DNA of 64,000 bases from CAVQEK01 sp964596645 (GTDB taxonomy: Bacteria; Bacteroidota; Bacteroidia; Cytophagales; Cyclobacteriaceae), in assembly GCA_964596645.1 (NCBI GenBank), contig CAZQVB010000018.1:1-64000 (forward strand), written 5' to 3'. Below, piece after piece: positions 34,016 to 43,942 of this stretch. The notes beneath the pieces were generated by a model. It had not been told where the DNA came from. It saw only the letters and a program-made list of their open reading frames with translations, and ran no database searches. The position numbers and the translations under genes are program-made. Within the stretch, counting starts at the first letter, position 1; each line of letters opens with the position of its first letter.

Positions 34016-36958
34016 CTATTCCAGCAGCATGGCGATGTCGTCTTGAGATAGGCTCTTTACGAAGCTTTCTTCGGTAGAGATCAGCTCTGTCGCCAATCTT
34101 TTCTTTCGGCTTTGCAGCAATAGTATTTTCTCCTCTACGGTGTTTTTGGTTATAAATTTATAGGTAAACACCTTGTTCTTTTGTCCGATCCTGTGTGCCC
34201 TGTCCATGGCTTGTTGCTCCACGGCAGGATTCCACCAGGGGTCCAGGATGAACACATATTCGGCTTCGGTGAGGTTGAGCCCTACGCCACCGGCTTTGAG
34301 AGAAATAAGAAAAACTTTGATGTCGGGGTTGTTCTGAAACTGCTCTACCTGATGCTGACGGTCGCGTGTGGCGCCATCCAGATAGGCATAGGCCACTTGC
34401 TGCTGGTCGAGGTAGTGCGAGAGTATGGAGAGGTGCTTTACAAATTGGCTAAAGATAAGCACCTTATGATCTTCGCTGATGGTGCTCATGAGCATGTGCG
34501 TGACGGTGTCCATCTTGCCAGAGTCGCCCTGATAATCGGGGTCAATCATTTTTGGGTGGTTGGCCAGTTGCCTTAGTTTGCTCAGCCCCTGCAGCAGCAG
34601 TATCTGCGATTTCTTTACGCCCTGCTCCTCTATCACGTCGAGTATTTTATTCCGAAACTGTGTTTTGATTTCTTCATAGCGCTCTTCCTGCATGGTGGTC
34701 ATGCTGCAGTATTTTACGCTTTCTACCTTTTCGGGCAGCTCGGTAGCCACTTGCGACTTGTGCCGCCGCATAATGAAGGGCTTGATGATGGTGTAGAGTT
34801 TCCGTGTTTTCTCCGTGTCATTTTTTTTCTCGATGGGCATCAGAAATTCCTTTTTGAAAAATCCCTGATTGCCCAACAAGCCCGGGTTCACGAAGCTCAT
34901 TTGAGACCAAAGATCCAGGGTGCTGTTCTCCAGCGGTGTGCCGGTTAATATCAGTTTGTTGCGTGCATGGAGCTTGCGCACGGCCTTGGAGATGATGGAA
35001 TTGGGGTTTTTGATGGCCTGCGACTCATCGAGTATCACATAGTTGAAATGAAAATTTTTCAATATGTCGATGTCGAGCCGCGTGATGCCGTAGCTGGTTA
35101 TGATGAGGTCTTTGCCTTCGAAGGTAGCCGGGTTTTTTACCCGGCCGGTGCCGGAGTAGATGTACAGCGCGAGGGAAGGGGTGAACTTTCCAGCCTCTAC
35201 TTCCCAGTTGTATATCAGCGATGTAGGCACTATGAGCAAGGAAGGTTGGTGCTCTCCGCGCTCTTTGAGGGCCTGAAGCATGGCCAGGGTTTGTATCGTT
35301 TTTCCCAGACCCATATCGTCGGCCAGGCAACCGCCGAATTTGTACTTATTCAGAAATTGAAGCCAGTTATAGCCAGCCTTTTGGTAGGGGCGCAAATCGC
35401 CCACAAATCCGGCGGGTACAGCTTCTTCTTCTATTTCTTCAAAATTGCGCAACTGCTCCAGCTTGCGGCTCATCGTCACCTTGGCCAACTGCCCCGTTTC
35501 CAGGTCTTTGACCAAAGCCAGGTGGTATTTTTTCAGCGTGAGATTCTCACCATTTACCTTCGAATCATCAGCAAAGGCAAACAGCTCCGAATACTCGGTG
35601 ATCCATGCGTCGGGAATCACGCCTATTTCGCCATTGGGCAATACTATTTCATTGTTTTTGCGCAGGATCACGCGGCGCAATTCCTTGAAAGGTATTTCAT
35701 AATCGCCAAAGCGAACGATGGCAAGGATGTCGAACCAGTCGATGTTTTCCTGCACTTCCACCGTAATCGACGATTTGCCAAGGAAATAGCGCTTATTTTC
35801 TGTGGATTTTTGCTTCAGTGCCACACCCATTTCTTCCAATAGCTGCTGATGGCGTGAAATCCACAGGATACCGTCAGATTTAGACACCGCATATTTAGAG
35901 TGCTTCAGTTGTAGATCATTCGCGCGAAGTTGGCTCAGCACGTTTTTCTCTGCTTCCAGATTGCGCTCTATGCGGTAAAAAGTATAATGATCTCCTTCCT
36001 GCTCTACTTTCACGCTCACCTGGCCGGCGTTGTCGGTGCGAAAGCTATATGGCCCGTATTGAAAGGAAAGATCGAATACGATGTGCTGCGTAATGGCAGC
36101 GTTTTCTTCATTTGCGGCAGCATCCGCAAACAGTGACATGGTGTCGCCGCCTGTGGCTTGCATTTCTGAAAAAGAGAGCACAGGCTGTGGCTTGCCGCGG
36201 TAGGTTTTGATGTCGAAACCTTTGGCATACACGTCGAAGGTTCCGACGAGGGGCGCTATAAATTTGCGGTAGTACATATCCTCCACGTTTTTAGGTACTA
36301 CTATGTAGCGCTTCTTCAGAAAGGGCAGCAACTTATGGCCGTCTACATATTTATTGAAACCATAGAGCTTACCGTTGCATATGAGCCAGGCCGGGTCGCG
36401 GCACACGATGTATGAGTTGCAGGATTGAAAATCTATCTTTTCGCCGGCGTACTTGATGGTGGGGAAGTAATGCGTGTTGTCTTCATTTCGCCTGAAATGA
36501 AAAAGTACGCTGGCTTTTTCCGGCATTATTTCTATTTGTCTCCAGGTGGGTTCGCCATCATTGCCCATCTCAAAAAGCATTTTGCCAGGCACCAGTTCCA
36601 GAATGGCTGCACGACGGCGTTCCAGATAATTTTGAATCTCCTTCAGCAGCAATTCGTCCTTTTTTTCTGTTTTATACACTTTTTCAAAAAAGTCGCGCGG
36701 CTTTATTTTAGACTTATAAAATTTGCGAATCACCGCTTCCTGCTGCATGGAGTCCATTAATTTGATCATTTCATAGTCGCTGGCATCGAGGCCGTTGGCA
36801 AATTCCGGCGCGTTTTGCGATGAGATGTTCTGATGCCTCAGCGTAAGCTTCCGGTTGTCGTCGAGCTGCACCACAAAAGACTCGAACAGGTATCCCAGAA
36901 ATTCGTGCTCGAAAAGAGAGTATATTATCTGATAAGGCTGAGATGTCGAAACTTTCAT
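34016..36958 (-). CDS. SNF2-family DEAD/DEAH-box ATPase
   Basis: A 980-residue protein with a long N-terminal region of unknown fold, then a SNF2 ATPase. Helicase motif I is DDMGLGKTIQTLAML, motif II is ILDESQAIKNP, and motif VI is QAMDRAHRIGQKNKV, with LILTGTPLENS as motif III. The start MKVSTSQPYQIIYSLFEHEFLGY was preferred over an upstream ATG because the extra residues look unrelated. Such proteins remodel protein-DNA complexes; the role in Bacteroidota is unknown. It converges with the glycosyltransferase gene, 14 bp apart. Confidence 0.88.
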   Translation of the reverse strand: MKVSTSQPYQIIYSLFEHEFLGYLFESFVVQLDDNRKLTLRHQNISSQNAPEFANGLDASDYEMIKLMDSMQQEAVIRKFYKSKIKPRDFFEKVYKTEKKDELLLKEIQNYLERRRAAILELVPGKMLFEMGNDGEPTWRQIEIMPEKASVLFHFRRNEDNTHYFPTIKYAGEKIDFQSCNSYIVCRDPAWLICNGKLYGFNKYVDGHKLLPFLKKRYIVVPKNVEDMYYRKFIAPLVGTFDVYAKGFDIKTYRGKPQPVLSFSEMQATGGDTMSLFADAAANEENAAITQHIVFDLSFQYGPYSFRTDNAGQVSVKVEQEGDHYTFYRIERNLEAEKNVLSQLRANDLQLKHSKYAVSKSDGILWISRHQQLLEEMGVALKQKSTENKRYFLGKSSITVEVQENIDWFDILAIVRFGDYEIPFKELRRVILRKNNEIVLPNGEIGVIPDAWITEYSELFAFADDSKVNGENLTLKKYHLALVKDLETGQLAKVTMSRKLEQLRNFEEIEEEAVPAGFVGDLRPYQKAGYNWLQFLNKYKFGGCLADDMGLGKTIQTLAMLQALKERGEHQPSLLIVPTSLIYNWEVEAGKFTPSLALYIYSGTGRVKNPATFEGKDLIITSYGITRLDIDILKNFHFNYVILDESQAIKNPNSIISKAVRKLHARNKLILTGTPLENSTLDLWSQMSFVNPGLLGNQGFFKKEFLMPIEKKNDTEKTRKLYTIIKPFIMRRHKSQVATELPEKVESVKYCSMTTMQEERYEEIKTQFRNKILDVIEEQGVKKSQILLLQGLSKLRQLANHPKMIDPDYQGDSGKMDTVTHMLMSTISEDHKVLIFSQFVKHLSILSHYLDQQQVAYAYLDGATRDRQHQVEQFQNNPDIKVFLISLKAGGVGLNLTEAEYVFILDPWWNPAVEQQAMDRAHRIGQKNKVFTYKFITKNTVEEKILLLQSRKKRLATELISTEESFVKSLSQDDIAMLLE

Positions 36959-37280
36959 AAAAACAGTAAAAAATATGTCTCCCCAAGCCTCTGTGTGCCA
37001 GGGCATTACAGAGTGGAGATGTAAATGTGTAAAGAGCTAAACAAGAAGAAAACGCTCAAAAATGAGCGACTAAACTTTCGAAAGTGACCAAAAATGTTCT
37101 TACTGTCAATGACAAATATCATTTATTGCCAGGTGTGCCTCAGTGCGCAGCATACAATCGTTAGCACATTTTGTTTTTTTGCCCCGGGGTGCTGGTGTTG
37201 TTTCATTTATATAGTGCAAGAACAAGAAGCCCATGAATAATTGATAAATTACTTGCACGTTTACGTGCAGGGAAGCAAGA

Positions 37281-38522
37281 ATGAGTTTGAGGATAGCCTA
37301 TAAATACATATTAATATTCACAGCGGCAGTTTTGCTGTACGACGCGGCGAATGGCCAATTTTTGGGCCTGCACATGGAAGGCAACAGGCGCAGGATCAAC
37401 ATTCCCATAGAAGTTTACAACAACCTGGTGGTGGTGCCGGTAATGCTCAATAACAGCGTACCGCTCAAGTTCATACTCGACACCGGCGTGCGCTCCACCA
37501 TATTGATAGAAAAAACCTACACAGACTTGCTGGGGGTGCAATACAGCCGCAAGATCACGCTCTATGGCGTAGGCAATAACAAGACGGTGGAAGCCTATGT
37601 GGCTACCAATGTTTCTATAGAGTTGCCCGGCCTCGACGGCGCCGGCCAATCGATGCTGGTGCTGGAAGAGGACTACCTGAACCTGCGCAACCACCTGGGC
37701 ACGGAGGTGCACGGCATCATTGGCTACGATGTGTTCAGCCGGTTTGTGGTGGAGATCAACTACCAGCGCAATCTGCTCACCCTGCACAAACCGCTTTTCT
37801 ACAAACCGCGACCCAGGGATAAAGCCATCGATCTGGAGGTATATGACACCAAGCCTTACGTGCAAATACCCCTTCAGCTGAATGACACGGTAGGTATACA
37901 GGCCAAGCTAATGATCGATACAGGGGCCAGCCATGCCCTGGTGCTCCATACCGACTCTCATGAGCGCATCACGCTGCCTGGCCAAAATATTGAGACCAAG
38001 CTCGGCAGAGGCCTTGCCGGCGAAATAGAAGGACATCTTGCGCGCATTGATGGCGTGCAGCTATCGGACTATGCGCTCAGCGATGTGATCGTGTCGTACC
38101 CCGATGACGCTACCTACTCCGATTCGCTCTTTGTGGCCGAGCGCAATGGTACCATCGGCGGTGAGATGTTGCGCAAATTCAGGGTTGTGATCGACTTTTT
38201 TGGTGAGAAGATATACCTGAGAAAAAATGCCCGGTACAAAAAGCCGTTCGACTACAACATGAGTGGTATAGAATTTTCGGCGCGGGGCAACGATCTCAAC
38301 ACCTTTGTGATATACGATGTGCGCAAATACTCGCCCGCACACCATGCCGAGGTGATGCCCGGCGATACCATACTTCAGATCAATTCCCTGGAGTCCGATC
38401 GCCTGGAGCTCAGCAATATCTACAGTATGCTGAACAGGAAAGCGGGCAAGCGCGTGCGGCTCAAGCTCAGGCGCAACGGCCAAATTTTATCCAAAGAGTT
38501 CTGGCTGAGAAAGGAGATTTAG
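37281..38522 (+). CDS. Exported tandem retropepsin-like protease with PDZ domain
   Basis: A 413-residue exported protein with a signal peptide ending ANGQ. It has two aspartic protease half-motifs: KFILDTGVRST (D67) and KLMIDTGASHAL (D213). This fits an intramolecular dimer of retropepsin-like domains. A PDZ domain near residues 320-400 (EVMPGDTILQINSLES) follows. The first motif reads DTGV rather than the usual DTGA/S, which may weaken activity. The likely role is periplasmic proteolysis with PDZ-based substrate recognition. It stands alone on its strand. Confidence 0.82.
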   Translation: MSLRIAYKYILIFTAAVLLYDAANGQFLGLHMEGNRRRINIPIEVYNNLVVVPVMLNNSVPLKFILDTGVRSTILIEKTYTDLLGVQYSRKITLYGVGNNKTVEAYVATNVSIELPGLDGAGQSMLVLEEDYLNLRNHLGTEVHGIIGYDVFSRFVVEINYQRNLLTLHKPLFYKPRPRDKAIDLEVYDTKPYVQIPLQLNDTVGIQAKLMIDTGASHALVLHTDSHERITLPGQNIETKLGRGLAGEIEGHLARIDGVQLSDYALSDVIVSYPDDATYSDSLFVAERNGTIGGEMLRKFRVVIDFFGEKIYLRKNARYKKPFDYNMSGIEFSARGNDLNTFVIYDVRKYSPAHHAEVMPGDTILQINSLESDRLELSNIYSMLNRKAGKRVRLKLRRNGQILSKEFWLRKEI

Positions 38523-38645
38523 GTCAAATTACGGGCAGAATTCATGGCCGTATTAAAGCAGGTGCCTATGCGGCAATTGCCTAAACAAATTGCCCTTTGT
38601 GGCCCTTAATCAAAAGGTTGCATTTTAGTATTGGCCGGAAATGGC

Positions 38646-38653
38646 TAGCTTTG
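38646..38653 (+). promoter_or_regulatory. Bacteroidota -7 promoter element (TAGCTTTG) for lepA
   Basis: A perfect TAnnTTTG match 17 bp upstream of the preferred lepA start. An upstream in-frame ATG precedes this element, so a transcript from here would not contain it. This supports the ATG at MEHIRNFCIIAHID. Confidence 0.55.
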
Positions 38654-38670
38654 CACTTCTTTTTTTCAAT

Positions 38671-40458
38671 ATGGAACACATTCGTAATTTCTGCATTATT
38701 GCTCATATAGACCACGGAAAAAGCACCCTGGCCGACCGGCTTTTGCAAAACACCAAAACAGTAGCCGACAGAGACCTGAAGGAGCAGTTGCTGGACGATA
38801 TGGACCTGGAGCGGGAGCGGGGCATCACCATCAAAAGCCACGCGGTGCAGATGCGCTACACCTATGCCGGCGACGAATACGTGCTCAACCTGATCGACAC
38901 TCCGGGGCATGTCGACTTCTCCTATGAGGTGTCGCGTTCCATTGCTGCCTGCGAGGGCGCACTGCTCGTGGTAGATGCCTCACAAGGCATAGAGGCCCAG
39001 ACCATCTCGAACCTGTATCTGGCCATGTCGCACAACCTCACCATCATACCGGTGCTGAACAAGATAGACCTGCCCGGGGCTATGCCCGAGGAGGTGAAAG
39101 ATGAAATAGTAGGACTGCTCGATATACCCCGTGAAAACATAATAGAGGCCAGTGCCAAACAAGGCATTGGCATAGACAACATACTGGAAGCCATCGTAGA
39201 ACGTGTGCCTCCACCACAGGGAAGCACCACCGAGCCTTTGAGGGCAATGATCTTCGATTCGGTCTACAATTCCTATCGCGGCATCGAAGTCATATTCCGG
39301 GTGTTCAACGGCGAAATAAAAAAAGGCGACAAGGTGAAGTTTATGAACACCAACCGCACCTACGAAGCCGATGAGGTAGGCATACTGAAAATAGCCCATA
39401 TACCCTGTGAAAAAATTGGCACCGGCGATGTCGGGTACCTCGTTTCGGGCATCAAGGTGGCGCGTGAGGTAAAAGTCGGCGACACCATCACCCATGTAGA
39501 CCGCCCATGCGAAAAGGCCGTGCGTGGTTTTGAGGATGTGAAGCCCATGGTATTTGCGGGTATTTACCCTGTGGAAACAAGTGAATTTGAAGAGTTGCGC
39601 GCGTCTATGGAAAAGCTGCAGCTCAACGACGCCTCCCTGGTGTGGGAGCCGGAAACATCCGCTGCGCTGGGCTTTGGCTTTCGCTGTGGCTTTCTGGGCA
39701 TGCTTCATATGGAAATAGTACAGGAGCGGCTGGAGCGTGAGTTCGACATGACCGTGATCACCACGGTGCCATCGGTAAAATTTCGGGCCGTGAAGACCGA
39801 CGGCACATACAAAGAAGTACATGCGCCCTCCGAAATGCCCGAACCCAACACCATATCGCACATAGAAGAACCTTTTATAAAAGCACAGATCATCACCAAA
39901 GCCGACTACATAGGCCCGGTGATCGCGCTGGCTATGGACAAGCGCGGCGTCATAAAAAATCAGGTGTACCTCACCGCCGAGCGGGTGGAGCTCACCTTCG
40001 AGTTGCCGCTGGCCGAGATGGTATTCGATTTTTTCGATAAACTCAAGACCATCTCCCGTGGCTACGCATCGCTCGACTACGAACTGATCGGATATCAAAG
40101 ATCCACCATGGTGAAGCTGGACATCATGCTCAACAGCGAACGGGTAGATGCCCTGTCGGCCATTGTACACCGCGACAAAGCCTATGAGTGGGGGAAGAGG
40201 CTGTGCGAGAAGCTGCGCGAACTGATACCCCGGCAGATGTTTGAGATTGCCGTGCAGGCATCCATCGGCACCAAGGTAATAGCCCGGGAAACGATTAAAG
40301 CCATGCGAAAAAATGTATTGGCCAAGTGCTACGGAGGTGATATATCGCGCAAGCGCAAGCTTTTGGAAAAACAGAAAAAAGGGAAAAAGCGCATGCGCAA
40401 TGTCGGCAATGTGGAGATACCACAGGAAGCCTTCATGGCCGTGCTCAAACTCGACTAA
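38671..40458 (+). CDS. lepA: Elongation factor 4 (LepA)
   Basis: A 595-residue translational GTPase that back-translocates or remodels stalled ribosomes. The G motifs are complete: AHIDHGKST, DTPGHVDF and NKIDLP. The C-terminal LepA-specific domain ends with RKRLLEKQKKGKKRM and QEAFMAVLKLD, as in the family. The start was moved 10 codons inside the longest frame because the promoter element lies between them and family proteins begin with MxxIRNFxIIAHIDHGKST. folD starts 9 bp downstream. Confidence 0.96.
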   Translation: MEHIRNFCIIAHIDHGKSTLADRLLQNTKTVADRDLKEQLLDDMDLERERGITIKSHAVQMRYTYAGDEYVLNLIDTPGHVDFSYEVSRSIAACEGALLVVDASQGIEAQTISNLYLAMSHNLTIIPVLNKIDLPGAMPEEVKDEIVGLLDIPRENIIEASAKQGIGIDNILEAIVERVPPPQGSTTEPLRAMIFDSVYNSYRGIEVIFRVFNGEIKKGDKVKFMNTNRTYEADEVGILKIAHIPCEKIGTGDVGYLVSGIKVAREVKVGDTITHVDRPCEKAVRGFEDVKPMVFAGIYPVETSEFEELRASMEKLQLNDASLVWEPETSAALGFGFRCGFLGMLHMEIVQERLEREFDMTVITTVPSVKFRAVKTDGTYKEVHAPSEMPEPNTISHIEEPFIKAQIITKADYIGPVIALAMDKRGVIKNQVYLTAERVELTFELPLAEMVFDFFDKLKTISRGYASLDYELIGYQRSTMVKLDIMLNSERVDALSAIVHRDKAYEWGKRLCEKLRELIPRQMFEIAVQASIGTKVIARETIKAMRKNVLAKCYGGDISRKRKLLEKQKKGKKRMRNVGNVEIPQEAFMAVLKLD

Positions 40459-40467
40459 TACATAAAG

Positions 40468-41385
40468 ATGACTAAGATAATTGACGGCAAAGAAGTTGCC
40501 GGTGCTATACGAGCCGATATTGCCAGGGAGGTGGCCGAGATGAAGTCGGCCGGCAAAAAAGTGCCACACCTGGCCGTGATACTCGTGGGCCACGACGGGG
40601 GCAGCGAGTCGTATGTGCGCTATAAGATTAAAGATTGTGCAGAAGTAGGGTTCCACTCCACACTGCGGCATTTCGAAGATGATATCACCGAAGCGCAGTT
40701 GTTGGCAGAGGTGAAGGCCATCAACGACCACCCCGATATCGATGGCATGATAGTACAGTTGCCGTTGCCCGCCCATGTAGATGTAGAGAAGGTGACCGAC
40801 GCCATACGGCCTGAGAAAGATGTGGACGGCTTTCATCCCTTCAATGTGGGCCGAATGGCCAAAAATCTGCCCACGTATATATCCGCCACACCATTTGGCA
40901 TTGTAAAACTCATAGAGCACTACGGCATAGAAACCAGTGGTAAGCGCTGCGCCGTGATCGGCAGGAGCGATATTGTGGGTTCACCGGTGAGCATGTTGCT
41001 ATCGCGCAAAGGATACCCCGGCGACTGTACCGTTACGCTTTGTCATAGCCGAACGCAAGATCTAGGCGCGATTACACGCGAGTCGGATATCATCATAGCG
41101 GCCCTGGGCCGGCCCGAGTTTCTTACCGCCGATATGGTGAAAGATGGCGCGGTAGTGATAGATGTCGGCACCACACGTGTGGAGGATTCCTCAAAAAAAT
41201 CTGGCTTTGCACTGAAAGGTGACGTGAAGTTTGACGAAGTGGCACCCAAGTGCAGCTACATTACGCCGGTGCCGGGCGGTGTAGGCCCTATGACGCGTGC
41301 CGCACTGCTTTGGAATACACTGCTAGCAGCTCAAAAAAAAATATATCCGTATATGCATGCACACCGTAGCCGATCATACCGATAG
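40468..41385 (+). CDS. folD: Methylenetetrahydrofolate dehydrogenase/cyclohydrolase FolD
   Basis: A 305-residue bifunctional enzyme of one-carbon metabolism. It carries SYVRYKIKDCAEVGF with the catalytic Lys and Tyr, MIVQLPLPAH, the NADP-binding GRSDIVGSPVSMLL, and PVPGGVGPMTRAALL near the end. The final residues (QKKIYPYMHAHRSRSYR) exceed the usual length and are read in a frame overlapping queE by 29 bp, so the tail may be dispensable. It follows lepA by 9 bp and is probably co-transcribed with lepA and queE. Confidence 0.95.
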   Translation: MTKIIDGKEVAGAIRADIAREVAEMKSAGKKVPHLAVILVGHDGGSESYVRYKIKDCAEVGFHSTLRHFEDDITEAQLLAEVKAINDHPDIDGMIVQLPLPAHVDVEKVTDAIRPEKDVDGFHPFNVGRMAKNLPTYISATPFGIVKLIEHYGIETSGKRCAVIGRSDIVGSPVSMLLSRKGYPGDCTVTLCHSRTQDLGAITRESDIIIAALGRPEFLTADMVKDGAVVIDVGTTRVEDSSKKSGFALKGDVKFDEVAPKCSYITPVPGGVGPMTRAALLWNTLLAAQKKIYPYMHAHRSRSYR

Positions 41386-42007
41386 AGCAAAGAGACTGAG
41401 GGCAGAAGAGGCTGCCCTGCCGGTAATGGAGGCTTTCTACACCATACAGGGTGAGGGTTTTCATCAAGGAAAGGCTGCTTATTTCATTCGCCTGGCCGGC
41501 TGCGATGTGGGCTGTGTGTGGTGCGATGTGAAGGAATCGTGGGATCAAAGCCTGCATCCCAGTCAGCCGTTGGCTGAGATCGTAGAAGCGGCGGCGGTGC
41601 ATCCTTCGAGAATTGCGGTGGTGACGGGGGGCGAACCGCTCATGCACGACCTCACGGCACTTACACAACGACTAAAGAAAGCGGGATTTAAAACACACAT
41701 AGAAACATCGGGCGCGCATGCCCTTAGCGGCGCTTGGGACTGGATATGCCTTTCTCCTAAAAAATTTAAAAAGCCCAAACTAGAAATTTGCCAGGTGGCA
41801 CAGGAGCTGAAGGTGGTGGTATACAACCGGCACGATCTGCGATGGGCAGAAGACAATGCCCGGCTTGTTGGCCCGGATTGCACGTTGTTTTTGCAACCGG
41901 AGTGGTCAAGAAAAGATGAAATGATGCCTTTGATCGTTGACTACGTGAAGGCGAATCCCAGGTGGCAGATTTCACTTCAAACCCACAAATACCTGGATAT
42001 ACCATAG
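41357..42007 (+). CDS. queE: 7-carboxy-7-deazaguanine synthase (QueE)
   Basis: A 216-residue radical SAM enzyme in queuosine precursor synthesis. The iron-sulfur cysteines are C49, C53 and C56 in AGCDVGCVWCD, and the VVTGGEPLMH segment binds SAM. MEAFYTIQGEG is the family start, so residues 1-23 are a leader-like extension overlapping folD. Other queuosine genes are not in the window. It is probably part of the lepA-folD-queE transcript. Confidence 0.92.
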   Translation: MHTVADHTDRAKRLRAEEAALPVMEAFYTIQGEGFHQGKAAYFIRLAGCDVGCVWCDVKESWDQSLHPSQPLAEIVEAAAVHPSRIAVVTGGEPLMHDLTALTQRLKKAGFKTHIETSGAHALSGAWDWICLSPKKFKKPKLEICQVAQELKVVVYNRHDLRWAEDNARLVGPDCTLFLQPEWSRKDEMMPLIVDYVKANPRWQISLQTHKYLDIP

Positions 42008-42010
42008 ATT

Positions 42011-43942
42011 ATGCATATGCACCCTTTGCTCAGGATCACGATCGTACTACTTTTTCTATCTTTATCGGCAACCGCTCAGCGCAGCACCTCTTACTCTACC
42101 GATTCCAAAAAGGCGATAAAAAACTACGAGGAGGCTGAGCTGATGGTTCGTCAACGAAAATTCCCGGAAGCCATAGAGTTGCTCAATGATGCGTTGGACA
42201 AAGATGCATCGTTTGTAGAAGCACACCTACGCCTGGCCTTCATCTATGACCTGTTGCGCGAGCTGAAGCAGCAGCAGTATCATCTGGAAAAGGTAGTGGA
42301 GCTGGCTCCCAGCAATCCCAGGCTAAAGAATATATATTTTTCCCTTGCTGGTGTATACTACAATCTGGGTCAATACCAACGGAGCAGTGAGCAACTTTCC
42401 ACATTGCAGCGTATGGATATAGACAATGCCCGTATGCTGGAAGAGTACAACAGGCTCAAAGCCAATGTAGACTTTGCCCTGGGTCACATTGACAAACCGC
42501 TCAATATTCGACCCGTACCCATGCCGGAGGTGCTCAATACCTTTGCTCTGCAGTATTTTCCTGTGCTCAATGCCGATGAAGAAGAAATTTTCTTTACACG
42601 CCGTACCGGGTTTTCATTTCATGACGACGAAGACATCTACTACAGCAGCAAAGACGAGGACGGACAATGGCTGCCTCCGGTCTCCCTTTCGCCCAACATC
42701 AACTCGCAATACAACGAAGGCACCAGCAGCATATCTGCCGATGGTCGCACCCTCATCTTCACCACCTGCGAAGGCCGCCAGAGCTATGGCAGTTGCGACT
42801 TGTACATCACCATGAAGCAGGGCGACGACTGGTCGGTGCCAGAAAACCTGGGGCCGGGCATCAACACCCGGGCCTGGGAGTCGCAGCCGTCGCTCTCTGC
42901 CGACGGACGTGAGCTGTACTTTATCTCCGATCGTGCCGGAGGCTTTGGTAAGCGCGATATTTGGATGTCGCGGCTCAGCGACGACGGCACCTGGCAGCAG
43001 GCCTGGAACCTGGGTCCAAAGGTTAATACCGCCGACGATGAAGTGTCGCCCTTCATTCATGTCAATGGTATTTCCCTCTTCTTTTCTTCAAAGGGCTACC
43101 CGGGCTTTGGCGGGTTCGATATATATGAAACCGAGCGTAGAGGGGGCGGGTGGAAAGAACCAGTGAATATTGGCTACCCCATCAACAATCATGAAGATCA
43201 GGTGTCGCTATTTATTTCTACCGATGGCCGCACGGGCTATTATTCCTACGAAGAGAAGATTGGCGGGGGTAAAACCAAAAGCCTTTTATACTCTTTCCAA
43301 TTTCCTGAAGACGCCATATTGGTGCCTAAGAGTGATTATGTAAAGGGCAAGGTGTTGGACAAGGAGACGGAGCTGCCGTTGGAAGCGCGCATAGAACTGC
43401 ACGATGTGCAGCGCGATACCTTGCTCAGTGTCTTTTCTTCAGATGCCACCACCGGTGAGTATTACGCCATTCTCAATCGCGACGGACAGTACGCGCTCTA
43501 TGTAGAGAAGCAGGGATATCTTTTTGAGAGCCGTACTTTTAGTGATGGGGAAGAGTCGTCACCGAAGGTCATCGATTTTTATTTGCAGCCCATCAAGGCG
43601 GGCCTTACTACGCGTTTGAACAACATTTTTTTTGATACCGACCAATACGCCTTGCGCCAGGAGTCGAAGACAGAGCTGAACAAGGTGGTGGGTTTTCTGA
43701 AGATGAACCCAGAGATACGGGTAGAAATAGCCGGCCACACCGACGACCAAGGCACAGAGGCCTACAACAAGGAGCTTTCTGAGCGCCGGGCAGAGTCAGT
43801 GTATCAATACCTGATCGACAGCGGAATACGTAGCGAGCAGGTTAGGTACCGCGGCTATGGTGAAAGCCAGCCTCTGGCAGACAATGCCACGGAGCAAGGC
43901 CGGCAACAAAACCGACGGATAGAGTTCCGGGTGTTGCAATAG
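42011..43942 (+). CDS. porE: PorE-like TPR/PD40/CRD/OmpA protein (type IX secretion)
   Basis: A 643-residue exported protein with a signal peptide ending SATAQ. TPR-like helices span about residues 35-150 (EEAELMVRQRKFPEAIELLNDAL; FVEAHLRLAFIYDLL). PD40 propeller repeats span about 165-430 (ADGRTLIFTTCEG, LSADGRELYFISDRAGG). A CRD-like domain covers about 440-515, and an OmpA domain about 530-643 (FFDTDQYAL, GHTDDQGTEAYN, LSERRAESV). This order is that of PorE, which ties the type IX secretion system to peptidoglycan. Unlike the P. gingivalis protein, no lipobox cysteine is visible. It begins 3 bp after queE. Other type IX genes are not in the window, so the role is inferred from architecture. 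Confidence 0.72.
   Translation: MHMHPLLRITIVLLFLSLSATAQRSTSYSTDSKKAIKNYEEAELMVRQRKFPEAIELLNDALDKDASFVEAHLRLAFIYDLLRELKQQQYHLEKVVELAPSNPRLKNIYFSLAGVYYNLGQYQRSSEQLSTLQRMDIDNARMLEEYNRLKANVDFALGHIDKPLNIRPVPMPEVLNTFALQYFPVLNADEEEIFFTRRTGFSFHDDEDIYYSSKDEDGQWLPPVSLSPNINSQYNEGTSSISADGRTLIFTTCEGRQSYGSCDLYITMKQGDDWSVPENLGPGINTRAWESQPSLSADGRELYFISDRAGGFGKRDIWMSRLSDDGTWQQAWNLGPKVNTADDEVSPFIHVNGISLFFSSKGYPGFGGFDIYETERRGGGWKEPVNIGYPINNHEDQVSLFISTDGRTGYYSYEEKIGGGKTKSLLYSFQFPEDAILVPKSDYVKGKVLDKETELPLEARIELHDVQRDTLLSVFSSDATTGEYYAILNRDGQYALYVEKQGYLFESRTFSDGEESSPKVIDFYLQPIKAGLTTRLNNIFFDTDQYALRQESKTELNKVVGFLKMNPEIRVEIAGHTDDQGTEAYNKELSERRAESVYQYLIDSGIRSEQVRYRGYGESQPLADNATEQGRQQNRRIEFRVLQ

Noticed and set aside
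38641..38670. N-terminal extension of LepA
   Set aside because: The -7 promoter element lies inside it and family members begin at the next ATG.
38980..40920. A 646-codon reading frame on the strand opposite lepA and folD
   Set aside because: It is a shadow of lepA and folD: the composition is rich in His, Gly and Tyr with no domain motif, and the opposite strand encodes clear essential proteins.
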